Source: Variovorax sp. E3 (GTDB lineage Bacteria; Pseudomonadota; Gammaproteobacteria; Burkholderiales; Burkholderiaceae_C). From it: a stretch of DNA of 64,000 nucleotides. Positions 52,976 to 61,534 of this stretch are shown here, piece after piece. Position 1 is the stretch's first letter. Each line of letters begins with the position of its first letter. The translations under genes and the position numbers were made by a program. The DNA is taken from positions 1 to 64,000 of the forward strand of contig NZ_MOWM01000016.1 of NCBI RefSeq assembly GCF_016082275.1, read 5' to 3'. The notes beneath the pieces are model-generated. The model was not told the origin of the DNA. It did no database searches and saw only the letters and a program-made list of their open reading frames with translations.

Positions 52976-53704
52976 ATGACAGAAAACGTGAATGCCGATC
53001 CGGCCGAACTGGCCAAGTTTTCAGAGCTGGCGCATCGCTGGTGGGATTTGGAGAGCGAATTCCGCCCGCTGCATGAAATCAATCCCTTGCGCCTGGAATG
53101 GATTGACGGTATTGCGCCTATTTCGCAGCGCCGCGTGCTCGATATCGGCTGCGGCGGCGGCATCCTGGCCGATTCGATGGCGCGCAAGGGCGCGGACGTG
53201 CTGGGCATCGACCTGGCCGGCAAGGCGCTCAAGGTCGCTCAGTTGCACGCGCTCGAAGCCGGCACGCGCGGCGTGAAGTACCGTGAAATCAGCGCCGAGG
53301 CGCTGGCCGCCGAGCAGCCGGGCAGCTTCGACGTCGTGACCTGCATGGAAATGCTCGAGCACGTGCCGGACCCTGCTTCGGTGGTCCAGGCATGCGCCAC
53401 GCTGGTCAAGCCCGGCGGCTGGGTGTTTCTCTCGACCATCAACCGCAGCCTGAAGTCCTTCATGCTGGCCATCGTGGGCGCTGAATATGTGCTCGGCATG
53501 CTGCCGCGCGGAACCCACGAATACGCCAAGCTGATCCGCCCGAGCGAACTGGCCGCGCACTGCCGCGGCGCCAACCTCGACTTGCGCCATACCCGCGGCC
53601 TGGAGCACAACCCCTTGACCCGACGCTACTGGCTCAGCGGGGACACCAGCGTCAACTACATGTTCGCCACGCAGAAGGCGGCATTGCCGGGCACTCAGGC
53701 ATGA
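52976..53704 (+). CDS. ubiG: Ubiquinone biosynthesis O-methyltransferase
   Basis: About 242 residues from ATG 52976 (MTENVNADPAELAKFSELAH). The SAM site is VLDIGCGGGILADSMARKGA, with WWDLESEFRPLHEINPLRL before it, both hallmark UbiG sequence. It performs both O-methylations of ubiquinone synthesis. It overlaps gph by four bases, as in related genomes. A TGCCCGG/CCGGGCA hairpin (52934-52953) lies just upstream. Confidence 0.95.
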   Translation: MTENVNADPAELAKFSELAHRWWDLESEFRPLHEINPLRLEWIDGIAPISQRRVLDIGCGGGILADSMARKGADVLGIDLAGKALKVAQLHALEAGTRGVKYREISAEALAAEQPGSFDVVTCMEMLEHVPDPASVVQACATLVKPGGWVFLSTINRSLKSFMLAIVGAEYVLGMLPRGTHEYAKLIRPSELAAHCRGANLDLRHTRGLEHNPLTRRYWLSGDTSVNYMFATQKAALPGTQA

Positions 53705-54375
53705 CGCAAGCCTCGATGAAAACGCAGGCCGTCCTGTTCGACCTGGACGGCACCTTGATCGACAGCGCCCCCGACCTGGGTGCCGCGGCCGACAAGATGC
53801 GCACCGATCGCGGCCTGGCGCCGTATCCGCTGGAACGATACCGACCGATGGCGGGTGCCGGCGCGCGGGGTATGCTCGGCGTGGCCTTCGGCATCACGCC
53901 GGAGTCGCCCGAGTTCGACGCGCTGCGCGAAGAGTTCTTCGTCACCTACGAACGCCGCATGCTGCTCAACACGCAGGTGTTCGACGGCATCCAGGCCCTG
54001 ATCGAGGCGCTGCGCGAGCGCGGCCTGCTGTGGGGCGTCGTCACCAACAAGTCGATGCGCTTCACCGATCCGCTCACGCGCGCCATTCCGCTTTTCGAGA
54101 GCGCGGGCGCGGTGGTGAGCGGCGACACCACGCCCTTCGCCAAACCGCATCCGGAGCCCTTGCACGAAGCCGCGCGCCGGCTCGGCGTTCCCTCCGAGGC
54201 GTGCATGTACGTCGGCGACGACGAACGCGACATCATCGCGGGCCGCGCCGCGGGCATGCGCACGGTCGCCGCGGCCTACGGCTACATGGGCTCCCAGGCC
54301 GATTCGTCGCTCTGGCAGGCCGATGCCTCAATCTCTTCGCCCATGGAGCTCTTGAAGTTACTGAATAGCGCCTAA
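53701..54375 (+). CDS. gph: Phosphoglycolate phosphatase (HAD family)
   Basis: 224 residues. HAD motif I VLFDLDGTLIDSAPDLG, motif II GVVTNKS, motif III Lys in FAKPHPEPL and motif IV VGDDERDI are complete. It removes 2-phosphoglycolate formed in DNA repair. The start overlaps the ubiG stop. Confidence 0.92.
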   Translation: MTQASMKTQAVLFDLDGTLIDSAPDLGAAADKMRTDRGLAPYPLERYRPMAGAGARGMLGVAFGITPESPEFDALREEFFVTYERRMLLNTQVFDGIQALIEALRERGLLWGVVTNKSMRFTDPLTRAIPLFESAGAVVSGDTTPFAKPHPEPLHEAARRLGVPSEACMYVGDDERDIIAGRAAGMRTVAAAYGYMGSQADSSLWQADASISSPMELLKLLNSA

Positions 54376-54378
54376 AAT
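54351..54378 (+). promoter_or_regulatory. Putative ssrA promoter
   Basis: CTTGAA (54351-54356) and TAAAAT (54373-54378) are 16 bases apart, inside the last codons of gph, and place the start about ten bases downstream at the tmRNA 5' end. Confidence 0.5.
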
Positions 54379-54387
54379 GGGTCGCTT

Positions 54388-54774
54388 GGGGCTGCACTGG
54401 TTTCGACGCGGGTTCGGAGTCGCAGCGGGGCATGTCGAGCTGAATGCGCTCGTAAAACAGATTCAAACAAACTAACTGCAAACGACGAACGTTTCGCACT
54501 CGCTGCTTAATTGCCAGTGAGCTTTGCAACAGCAGGCCGATGGGCTGGGCAAGGGGGTGACAGAGCAATCTGAAACCTCCCGGCTGCAAAGATAATTACA
54601 TGGGCTGGCTTCGATCCGGGTACCTTGGGTCGGGGCGAGAAAATAGGGTGCTGGCGTCCGGTTTAGCGTGTGACTGCGCGACTCCGGAAGCGAGACTCAA
54701 ATCAGATCACTAAACATGTAGAACTGCGCGATGAAGGCTTGCGGACGGGGGTTCAAATCCCCCCAGCTCCACCA
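54388..54774 (+). ncRNA. ssrA: Transfer-messenger RNA (tmRNA)
   Basis: The 5' end GGGGCTGCACTGGTTTCGACG and the 3' end GGTTCAAATCCCCCCAGCTCC plus encoded ACCA pair to form the tRNA-like acceptor. The tag frame starts at the resume codon GCA 54478-54480, reads ANDERFALAA and stops at TAA 54508-54510. The length, about 387, is normal for Betaproteobacteria. It frees stalled ribosomes with SmpB. Confidence 0.97.
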
Positions 54775-54785
54775 TCACAACGTCC

Positions 54786-54822
54786 AAGGGCGTTCACTGA
54801 AATCCAGTGAACGCCCTTTTTC
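54786..54822 (+). terminator. Rho-independent terminator after ssrA
   Basis: A 14-base stem AAGGGCGTTCACTG / CAGTGAACGCCCTT with a four-base loop and five T, eleven bases past the tmRNA. Confidence 0.95.
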
Positions 54823-55005
54823 TTGCCCGCTCCCGGCTGAACACCTGCATGGTCAGCGGTGACCTCCTACATCGCACCTCGCAGGGTGTGCGCTAACTTG
54901 GTTTCTCCAAGACCAAACAAGGCAAGGGGATCAGAATGAAGAACGCCGCAAGCGCAAAACCCGGCAGGGCATCCAGTGAATCGCAGTCGCCCGGCGGTGG
55001 CCGCC

Positions 55006-55233
55006 ATGGATGAAATGGTCGAGTTCCCGCACGCGGGTTGGCGCTTCCTGTGCAGCGCTGAAAAGCTCCCTTCCGGATCGTTCCAGGCCGTGCTCCGGTA
55101 CCGCGCCCCTCCGGACAACGACATTCGCATGCTGAAGATCGACCCGAGCGCTGGCAGCAACGCGACCGAGGCCCTGGAGCGCGCGAAGGCCATGGCCATG
55201 GCGTGGGCCGCGAAGCGCGGCGGCAATGCATGA
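55006..55233 (+). CDS. Small hypothetical protein
   Basis: About 75 residues from ATG 55006 (MDEMVEFPHAGWRFLCSAEK); a GTG at 54976 would add ten. It has a compact alpha/beta look: YRAPPDNDIRMLKIDPSAGS then a helix ATEALERAKAMAMAWAAKRG. No family recognised. A 25-codon ORF from ATG 54936, with a good AAGGGGA site, overlaps its start and may be a leader. First gene behind the tmRNA. Confidence 0.55.
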   Translation: MDEMVEFPHAGWRFLCSAEKLPSGSFQAVLRYRAPPDNDIRMLKIDPSAGSNATEALERAKAMAMAWAAKRGGNA

Positions 55234-55289
55234 GGAAGACTGGCGCGCCACATGGCGCGGGCATCGGCCGCAAGGGTAGAGTCGGCCGG

Positions 55290-55733
55290 ATGCCAATCCA
55301 ACCAGGAACCTTCTTGCTCCGGGCGCTGCTCCTTGCGGCAACAGCAGGCTCGTGCGCCGCGGGAACGATCACATGCGTTCCCGGCCCTTCCGCCAGCGCC
55401 GCGCCTTCCTCCTGGATTCGCAGGATCGCCATCGACGAGCACTCCCGAACCGTCAACATGGACATTGTCCGCTCCAGGACGAAAGACACGGAGACCATGG
55501 GAAAGATGCGGGCCGAGCTGCTGAGCATGGAAGAGACCCAAGCCGGCGAGCCCATCTATGTCTTCAACTCCATCCCTGCGGTCGGCGTCGAAGTCACGCA
55601 TTTGTTCAAGCTCTTCAAAGCCGGCGAATGGCGTTTGATCAGCGCCGGCGTGACCTTCGCGGGCAAGGTGCCCGCGCTGCGGGCCATCGACCCGGGCGTG
55701 GTTTTCGATTGCAGGCGTTCGGACCTGGGTTAA
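55290..55733 (+). CDS. Secreted hypothetical protein
   Basis: About 147 residues from ATG 55290 (MPIQPGTFLLRALLLAATAG), giving a signal peptide ending near SCAAG. The mature part has ITCVPGPSASAAP and a beta-rich C-terminal half (HLFKLFKAGEWRLISAGVTF). A second Cys (VVFDC) may pair with the first. No family recognised. Confidence 0.55.
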   Translation: MPIQPGTFLLRALLLAATAGSCAAGTITCVPGPSASAAPSSWIRRIAIDEHSRTVNMDIVRSRTKDTETMGKMRAELLSMEETQAGEPIYVFNSIPAVGVEVTHLFKLFKAGEWRLISAGVTFAGKVPALRAIDPGVVFDCRRSDLG

Positions 55734-55775
55734 GGCGCCCTTTCTCCCTGCACATGAGCTAGGCACAATCGCGTC

Positions 55776-56219
55776 ATGCCAAACATTGCATCCATCCTTA
55801 AAGCCGAAATCTCACGCGTGGCCCGCAAAGAGGTTCGGGCGGAACTCGAGACGCTGAAGAAGGCGTCCGTGCTTCATCGTGCGTCGATCGCGGCGCTGCG
55901 CCGCCAGGTGAGTGCGCTGGAGAAGGAACTGCGCAACGTGGCCAAGGGCTCCGCCCGCCGCGCCCCGGCGCAGGAGGCGGAAGAGGGCGACGTCGAGACG
56001 GGGCCGAAGCGGCGCTTCAGCCCCGGTCGCCTGGCCACCCATCGCGGCAAGCTGGGGTTGTCGGCGGCATCGTATGGAAAGCTGGTCGGCGTGTCCGGCC
56101 AGACGATCTACCACTGGGAGCAAGGCAAGGCCCGTCCGCGGGCCGCGCAACTCGAGCGCCTGGCGGCCGTGCGCGACCTCGGCCGGCACGAGGTCGCGGA
56201 ACGCCTGCAGGCCGACTGA
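55776..56219 (+). CDS. XRE-like helix-turn-helix protein with coiled coil
   Basis: 147 residues. The first ~60 form a charged helix that can be a coiled coil (RHRAS-type heptads: LKKASVLHRASIAALRRQVS, LEKELRNVA); the C-terminal ~60 are a lambda/XRE-like HTH (ATHRGKLGLSAASYGKLVGV.. QTIYHWEQGKARPR). Probably a small DNA-binding regulator; it is common as a lone gene in Burkholderiales. Confidence 0.78.
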   Translation: MPNIASILKAEISRVARKEVRAELETLKKASVLHRASIAALRRQVSALEKELRNVAKGSARRAPAQEAEEGDVETGPKRRFSPGRLATHRGKLGLSAASYGKLVGVSGQTIYHWEQGKARPRAAQLERLAAVRDLGRHEVAERLQAD

Positions 56220-56238
56220 CGCGCCAGGCGCCAGTTAC

Positions 56239-56286
56239 AGGGGGAAGGGGGTAGACCCCCCATGTTTGTGGGTTCCCCCTTGGGGG
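56239..56286. repeat. Nested GC-rich inverted repeats
   Basis: AGGGGGAA (56239-56246) pairs with TTCCCCCT (56273-56280) around an inner GGGGG-TAGA-CCCCC hairpin, and CCCCC-TT-GGGGG follows. It sits directly upstream of the Crp/Fnr gene start; it may be a terminator-like or regulatory structure, or an intergenic repeat. Confidence 0.55.
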
Positions 56287-56308
56287 CTTGCCGTGCACCA
56301 TCGCGGCC

Positions 56309-56965
56309 ATGTACCTGCATCCCCTGATCGCCGGCCTGCCGCCGGCTGAACGTGAGGCTCTTGTCCAATGCAGCACGTCCCGCTTCTACAAGCGCGGCGA
56401 AACCGTGCTGACCCAGGACGAGTGGACGGATCACATCTACTGCGTCTCCAGCGGCCTGCTGCGCGTCGTGACGCCTGGCCACGGCGACAAGGCCACGGAC
56501 ATCACCACCGACTTCATCCGGCGGGAAGACCTGTTCTTCGGCCTGTCCATCAAGGAAGACCGCTACCAGTCGACGCAGACGCTCATTGCCGCGCTGCCGT
56601 CGTCCGTGTACCTCATTCCCCTCGTGGCCATGCGCAAGCTGTGCGCCAAGTACCCCGAAGTGGCCTTGGGCCTGCTCGGCCTGGCGATGAAGAAGACGGG
56701 CGCGTTGCGTGGGCAGCTTCGGCGGGTGTCGGCGCTGTCCTCCGAAGACCTCGTGAGCCGCGTGATGCACCAGCTGACGCAGCTGGCACCGACCAGCGCC
56801 GGCGGCTACGACAAGCGCATCACCCAGGCGGTGATCGCTTCCTACTCGGGGCTGTCGCGCGAGGTGGTCAACAAGACCATGCGCGACTTCGAAAGCCGTG
56901 GCCTCGTGCGGCGCGATGCGCATGCGGTGCACGTGGCCACCGGCTTCGCCGCCACGGACTTTTGA
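56309..56965 (+). CDS. Crp/Fnr-family transcriptional regulator
   Basis: About 218 residues from ATG 56309 (MYLHPLIAGLPPAEREALVQ); a TTG at 56288 is unlikely. An N-terminal cyclic-nucleotide-type beta barrel (RFYKRGETVLTQDEWTDHIY; LFFGLSIKEDRYQ) and a C-terminal HTH (ITQAVIASYSGLSREVVNKT). No N-terminal Cys cluster for FNR and no full cAMP signature, so the signal is unknown. Confidence 0.85.
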   Translation: MYLHPLIAGLPPAEREALVQCSTSRFYKRGETVLTQDEWTDHIYCVSSGLLRVVTPGHGDKATDITTDFIRREDLFFGLSIKEDRYQSTQTLIAALPSSVYLIPLVAMRKLCAKYPEVALGLLGLAMKKTGALRGQLRRVSALSSEDLVSRVMHQLTQLAPTSAGGYDKRITQAVIASYSGLSREVVNKTMRDFESRGLVRRDAHAVHVATGFAATDF

Positions 56966-57079
56966 GGCATTTGCCGGACAGCGGAATCCGAAGCGGGAAC
57001 TATCTTCGGATTGACGGATGTCGGGTCGGCATGCACTCTTGCGGCAGGGGAGCGTTCGTGGGACAGAGGGCCTTGATCA

Positions 57080-57199
57080 ATGTCGATTCGCACGCATCGG
57101 TTACGCACACTCGCCTTTGCCCGCCGGCTTGATATCGCGGCCTTGGCGGCCACTTTGGCCAGCCTCGGCGGCTGGCTGATGTTCTGGTTTGGCGACTGA
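57080..57199 (+). CDS. Possible small membrane protein
   Basis: A 39-codon ORF starting MSIRTHRLRTLAFARRLDIA, with one hydrophobic helix (LAATLASLGGWLMFWFG) after a basic N-terminus. There is only a weak ribosome site. Located in the gap behind the Crp/Fnr gene. Nothing else supports it. Confidence 0.25.
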   Translation: MSIRTHRLRTLAFARRLDIAALAATLASLGGWLMFWFGD

Positions 57200-57229
57200 C
57201 AGAGCGGCGGGCCGCCCCGGCAACGACGC

Positions 57230-57433
57230 TCAGTTGCACTCGAACAGGACGCCCTGTTCGGCGGGCGCCTTGCCCAGCCAGCGCGGCGACTGGCCCTTGG
57301 CGTCGCAGTAGTTCGAGGCCTGGACATACGTCACGGCACGCAGCACGCCGGGGCGCACCTGCGTGACTTCGTTGGGAGGTGTCGAGCAGCCGGTGAGGAC
57401 CAAAGCGAGCGGAAGCAGTGTGCGCCAATTCAT
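57230..57433 (-). CDS. Small lipoprotein
   Basis: 67 residues with a lipobox (MNWRTLLPLALVLTGCSTPP, Cys at 16). The mature 50 residues contain two more Cys (NYCDAKG, LFECN), probably paired in the periplasm. No family recognised. Likely cotranscribed with the gene upstream, which would overlap it by ATGA. Confidence 0.65.
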   Translation of the reverse strand: MNWRTLLPLALVLTGCSTPPNEVTQVRPGVLRAVTYVQASNYCDAKGQSPRWLGKAPAEQGVLFECN

Positions 57434-57719
57434 CGGGGCATTCTAAGACCGGGCATCGCCGGCGCCGCGCCTCTCGCGCGGGATAGAGATACCTGGCGTA
57501 GTCGCCCGGGCGGCCGAACAATTGCCGCGCCAGTTGCACCGGGTCTTCGCCTTTGTGCTTCTCGTAGAGCACGGGGCCCCAGATGATGAAGCCGTCGATG
57601 TTGAGGCTCCCCGGCACCGGCTCGATGGCTTTCCATGCGTGCGCGAACTTCGAGATCCAGGCCAGCGCCTCTCTGAGTGCCTGGTTGGGAGCAGCGGTGG
57701 TGGCGTCGGTCTCTGGCAT
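57430..57719 (-). CDS. Hypothetical protein under a LexA-type box, probably frameshifted
   Basis: From ATG 57719, which has AAGGA eight bases upstream, the protein reads MPETDATTAAPNQALREALA, then WISKFAHAWKAIEPVPGSLN, IDGFIIWGPVLYEKHKGEDP and LFGRPGDYARYLYP. No family recognised. In the given frame it stays open to 57000 across the lipoprotein gene; one added base near 57480 would end it at 57430, an ATGA overlap with the lipoprotein, giving about 96 residues. A perfect LexA-type box lies 23 bases upstream of the start, so it is likely DNA-damage inducible. Confidence 0.55.
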
Positions 57720-57741
57720 GGTCGGCATCCTTGTTGAAAGA

Positions 57742-57757
57742 CTGTACAAATATACAG
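57742..57757. promoter_or_regulatory. LexA/SOS box
   Basis: CTGTACAAATATACAG matches the CTGT-N8-ACAG LexA consensus exactly, with an AT-rich centre and flanking AT bases (A..TA). It is between the minus-strand gene starting at 57719 and a plus-strand stretch with a mini-ORF, and could repress either or both. Confidence 0.75.
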
Positions 57758-58081
57758 TAAACTCTGCGCATGGAAAACATGCCGACCCTCTCCATCTCCT
57801 GCCGGATCGCAACCCGCGAGCGCCGGCCGCCACTTTCTCCTTGACGGGTAAACCGTCCCCCGCTGGTCAACCTGTGCGGGGGCCTTGATGCATTGCCAGC
57901 AGATAGGCTTTTTCAGGCCCAGCCTCACGGTTGGGCCTTTTTTCATGGGGCTTCGCAAGCACGCCGGATGGCTGCTGTTTTTTGCTCCGCCCCGAGGCTA
58001 TAGTCGGCGGGCGCCGAGACATTTCACTGACATATTCGCTGCTGAAACAAGGCGCCGCCGTTTGTCTCGATCCCAACCAGG
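57758..58081 (+). other. Non-coding gap between the SOS box and the methyltransferase
   Basis: Holds a 24-codon ORF (ATG 57770 to TGA 57844; MENMPTLSISCRIATRERRP), a CCCCCGC/GCGGGGG hairpin (57857-57882) and a terminator (57915-57943), all on the plus strand, which would fit a short transcript. No RNA family recognised. The remainder to 58081 shows no clear signal. Confidence 0.4.
57915..57943 (+). terminator. Rho-independent terminator in a divergent gap
   Basis: AGGCCCAGCC and GGTTGGGCCT form a stem with one G-T pair and a TCAC loop, followed by TTTTTT. There is no long plus-strand gene directly upstream, so it may end a short RNA starting near the SOS box. Confidence 0.75.
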
Positions 58082-59682
58082 ATGCTCGTGCCGGATTCCC
58101 TGACCTCGACACTGACCCGCTACTACGACGCGGTGCCCTACGACTCGCATCCGTTCCCGCAGTCGGCCATGGAACACCTGGAAGCGCTGGCGTTCCTGTT
58201 CGGACTCGACACGCCGCCCCCCGCCGAAGCCCGTGTGCTCGAACTCGGCTGCGCCGCCGGCGGCAACCTGATTCCCTTCGCGGCGCGCCACCCTGGGTCG
58301 CGGTCGCTCGGCGTCGATCTGTCGTCGGTGCAGGTGGCGCAGGGCGTGGCCGCCATCGCGCATGCGGGGCTGCCCAACATCGAGCTCAGGGCCTTCGACA
58401 TCTCGGAGATCGACGCCTCGTTCGGCCAGTTCGACTACATCGTGTGCCACGGCGTCTACAGCTGGGTGCCGGGCCCGGTGCAGGACGCCATCCTGCGCAT
58501 CTGCGCGGAGAACCTCGCGCCGAACGGCGTGGCCTACGTCAGCTACAACGTCTACCCCGGCTGGAAGGCCCGCGAGATCGTGCGCGACGCGATGATCCTG
58601 CGCGGCGGCCCGCGCGACACGCCCGAAGAACAGCTCTCGTACGCGCGCGGCATGCTCGAATTCCTCGAGCAGTCGGCCCGCGCCGACAGCGTGCTCAAGA
58701 AGACGCTCGAAGAAACGATGCCGATCGTGCGCAGCGCCAACAGCTCGTACCTGCTGCACGAGTTCCTCGAGCCTTGCAACGCGCCGTGCTATTTCAAGGA
58801 GTTCGTCGCGCGCGCCGAGACCCGTGGGCTGGCCTACCTGTGCGACGCCGAGCCGTCGACCATGTTCGTGCAGAACTACGGCGACAAGGTGCGCGACCCG
58901 CTGCTGCGCGAATGCGGCGGCAGCCAGCTGCTGATGGAGCAGTACCTCGATTTCCTGGTGAACCGCACCTTCCGCCAGACCCTGCTGGTCGGGCAGGCGC
59001 GGGCCCGCGACATCCGCTACCGGCTGGAGCCCGCGCGCATCCGCGCCCTCGAAGTGGCCGGCCTGTTCGCGGCCGAGGACGGCGGCGTGCTCACGCTCGA
59101 TGCGCGCGAGCAGCCGTGCCACGCGATCCGCAACCTGAAGGTCACGCTGCGCCTGCCCGTGCACAAGGCCGTCGCGCGCCTGCTCGACGCGGCGTACCCG
59201 GCGTCGATGCCCGCCCAAGCGCTCATCGCCGAGGCCGCCCGGCTCGTCGGCCAGCCGCCGGAGGCGGTCGACGGCGCCGTGATGACGATGCTCGAAGAGC
59301 TGCTGATCCTCGGCGCGCTGCGGTTTCGCCGCACGCCGGTGCCGGCGGCGGCTTCGGTGTCCGGCCTGCCGCATGCGCTGCCCGCCTTGCGCAGCGCGCC
59401 GCGCTGGCGCCATCGGCCGGCGCCACCGCCAATGCCTGCAACCAATGGCACGAGCCCGTGGCGCTCTCGCTGCTCGAGCGCAGCCTGCTGCCGCTGCTCG
59501 ACGGCACGCGCTCGCACGAAGCCCTGGCCGAGCACCTGGTCGCGGAAGTGCAGAGCGACCGGCTTCGCTTCGTCAAGGACGACCAGCGCCTGACCGATCC
59601 GTCGGCGGTCCATGAATTCGCCCGCCAGCAGGTTGCGCTGGCGCTCGATGCCCTGCGGCGCAAGGCCCTGCTCACGGCCTGA
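58082..59682 (+). CDS. SAM-dependent methyltransferase with regulatory domain, frameshifted
   Basis: ATG 58082 opens a class I methyltransferase (VLELGCAAGGNLIPFAARHP at ~50-70; YIVCHGVYSWVPG) followed by the methyltransferase regulatory domain (SSYLLHEFLEPCNAPCYFKE) and a C-terminal PKMT-type region. The frame breaks near 59397; one added base restores SAGATANACNQWHEPVALSL to the stop at 59682, about 533 residues. The family is of the lysine/protein methyltransferase kind (PKMT), with uncertain target. An alternative N-terminal ATG is not apparent. Confidence 0.85.
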
Positions 59683-59730
59683 GCCGCTACCCTCGTATTC
59701 GTCAATCCAACTCAAACAGGAGACTTCCAG

Positions 59731-61473
59731 ATGCAACAACAGGTCCAATGGACGCCCAGGCTGCGCGCCGCCGTGGCGGCAGTGCTCACGCTGGCCGCCG
59801 CCGGTGTGTCGAATGCCGCGTCGCAGGCGCCGATCGCCGCTGAAAACGGCATGGTCGTGAGCGCGCAGCACCTGGCCAGCAAGGTCGGCGTCGACGTGCT
59901 CAAGCGCGGCGGCAACGCCATCGACGCGGCCGTGGCCGTGGGCTACGCGCTGGCGGTGGTGTACCCCGCGGCCGGCAACCTCGGCGGCGGCGGCTTCATG
60001 ACCGTGCAACTGGCCGACGGCCGCAAGACCTTCCTCGACTTCCGGGAGAAGGCACCGCTGGCCGCCACGGCCAACATGTACCTGGACAAGGACGGCAACG
60101 TCATCAAGGGCCTGAGCACCAAGGGCCACCTCGCCGTGGGCGTGCCGGGCAGCGTCTCGGGCATGGAATACGCGCGCCAGAAGTACGGTACCATGAAGCG
60201 CGCCGAGCTGCTCGCCCCGTCGATCCAGCTGGCCGACAAGGGCTTCGCGCTGGAGCAGGGCGACATCGACCTGCTGGGCACCGCCACGGCCGACTTCAAG
60301 GAAGACCCGGCCTCGGCCGCCATCTTCCTGGGCAAGGGCGGCGAGCCCTACAAGGTGGGCGACAAGCTGGTCCAGAAAGACCTGGCCAGGACGCTGCGCG
60401 AGATCAGCACCAAGGGCACCGACGGCTTCTACAAGGGCTGGGTCGGCAACGCCATCGTGGCGTCGAGCCAGGGCGGCAAGGGCCTGATCACGCAGGCCGA
60501 CCTCGATCAGTACAAGACGCGCGAACTCCCGCCGGTGGAGTGCGACTACCGCGGCTACCACGTGGTGTCGGCGCCCCCGCCGAGCTCGGGCGGCGTGATT
60601 ATCTGCGAGATGCTCAACATCCTCGAGGGCTATCCGCTCAAGGACCTGGGCTACCACTCGGCGCAGGCCGTGCACTACCAGATCGAAGCCATGCGCCACG
60701 CCTACGTGGACCGCAACAGCTACCTGGGCGACCCCGACTTCGTGAAGAACCCGCTCGAGCGCCTGCTCGACAAGGGCTACGCCGAGAAGATCCGCGCCGT
60801 CATCGACCCGAAGAAGGCCGGCGTCTCCAAGGACATCAAGCCCGGCGTCGCGCCGCATGAAGGCAGCAACACCACCCACTACTCGATCGCCGACAAGTGG
60901 GGCAACGCGGTCTCGGTGACCTACACGCTGAACGACTGGTTCGGCGCCAAGATCACCGCCGCCAAGACCGGCGTGCTGCTGAACGACGAAATGGACGACT
61001 TCACGGCCAAGGTCGGCGTGCCCAACCTGTACGGCCTGGTGCAGGGCGAGGCCAACAAGATCGAGCCGGGCAAGCGCCCGCTGAGCTCGATGAGCCCCAC
61101 CATCGTCACCAAGGACGGCAAGCCCGTGATGGTGGTCGGCACGCCGGGCGGCAGCCGCATCATCACCGCCGTGATGCTGACCATGATCAACGCCATCGAC
61201 TACGGCATGAACGTGCAAGAGGCTGTCGACGCGCCGCGCTTCCACCAGCAATGGCTGCCCGACGTCACCAACGTCGAGACCTACGCGCTGAGCCCCGACA
61301 CGCGCAAGCTGCTGACCGACATGGGCCACAACCTGGGCGTGCCGCAACCGGCCAACCACCTGGCGGCCATCATCGTCGGCGCGCCTTCGCTGGGCGGCAA
61401 GCCGGTGGGCAACAACCGCTTCTACGGCGCCAACGATCCGCGCCGCAACACCGGCCTGGCAGCGGGCTACTGA
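59731..61473 (+). CDS. ggt: Gamma-glutamyltransferase
   Basis: 580 residues with a signal peptide (cleaved near VSNAAS). GGNAIDAAVAVGYALAVVYP and NLGGGGFMTVQLADG are family hallmarks. The proenzyme cuts itself before Thr 381 in EGSNTTHYSIADKWGNAV, which becomes the nucleophile of the small subunit; PLSSMSPTIV and GTPGGSRIITAV follow. It splits glutathione in the periplasm. The terminator at 61492 isolates it. Confidence 0.95.
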   Translation: MQQQVQWTPRLRAAVAAVLTLAAAGVSNAASQAPIAAENGMVVSAQHLASKVGVDVLKRGGNAIDAAVAVGYALAVVYPAAGNLGGGGFMTVQLADGRKTFLDFREKAPLAATANMYLDKDGNVIKGLSTKGHLAVGVPGSVSGMEYARQKYGTMKRAELLAPSIQLADKGFALEQGDIDLLGTATADFKEDPASAAIFLGKGGEPYKVGDKLVQKDLARTLREISTKGTDGFYKGWVGNAIVASSQGGKGLITQADLDQYKTRELPPVECDYRGYHVVSAPPPSSGGVIICEMLNILEGYPLKDLGYHSAQAVHYQIEAMRHAYVDRNSYLGDPDFVKNPLERLLDKGYAEKIRAVIDPKKAGVSKDIKPGVAPHEGSNTTHYSIADKWGNAVSVTYTLNDWFGAKITAAKTGVLLNDEMDDFTAKVGVPNLYGLVQGEANKIEPGKRPLSSMSPTIVTKDGKPVMVVGTPGGSRIITAVMLTMINAIDYGMNVQEAVDAPRFHQQWLPDVTNVETYALSPDTRKLLTDMGHNLGVPQPANHLAAIIVGAPSLGGKPVGNNRFYGANDPRRNTGLAAGY

Positions 61474-61491
61474 GACTGCGGCAAACTAGAA

Positions 61492-61526
61492 GGCGGTCGT
61501 GCCCTTGTCGGCACGGCCGCTTTTTT
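61492..61526 (+). terminator. Rho-independent terminator after ggt
   Basis: GGCGGTCGTGCC and GGCACGGCCGC form a long stem with a TTGTC-type loop, followed by six T. Confidence 0.9.
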
Positions 61527-61534
61527 CATTTTTC

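Noticed and set aside
54388..58081. Integrated element at ssrA with attachment sites
   Set aside because: No integrase, no second copy of the tmRNA 3' end and no mobility gene is visible.
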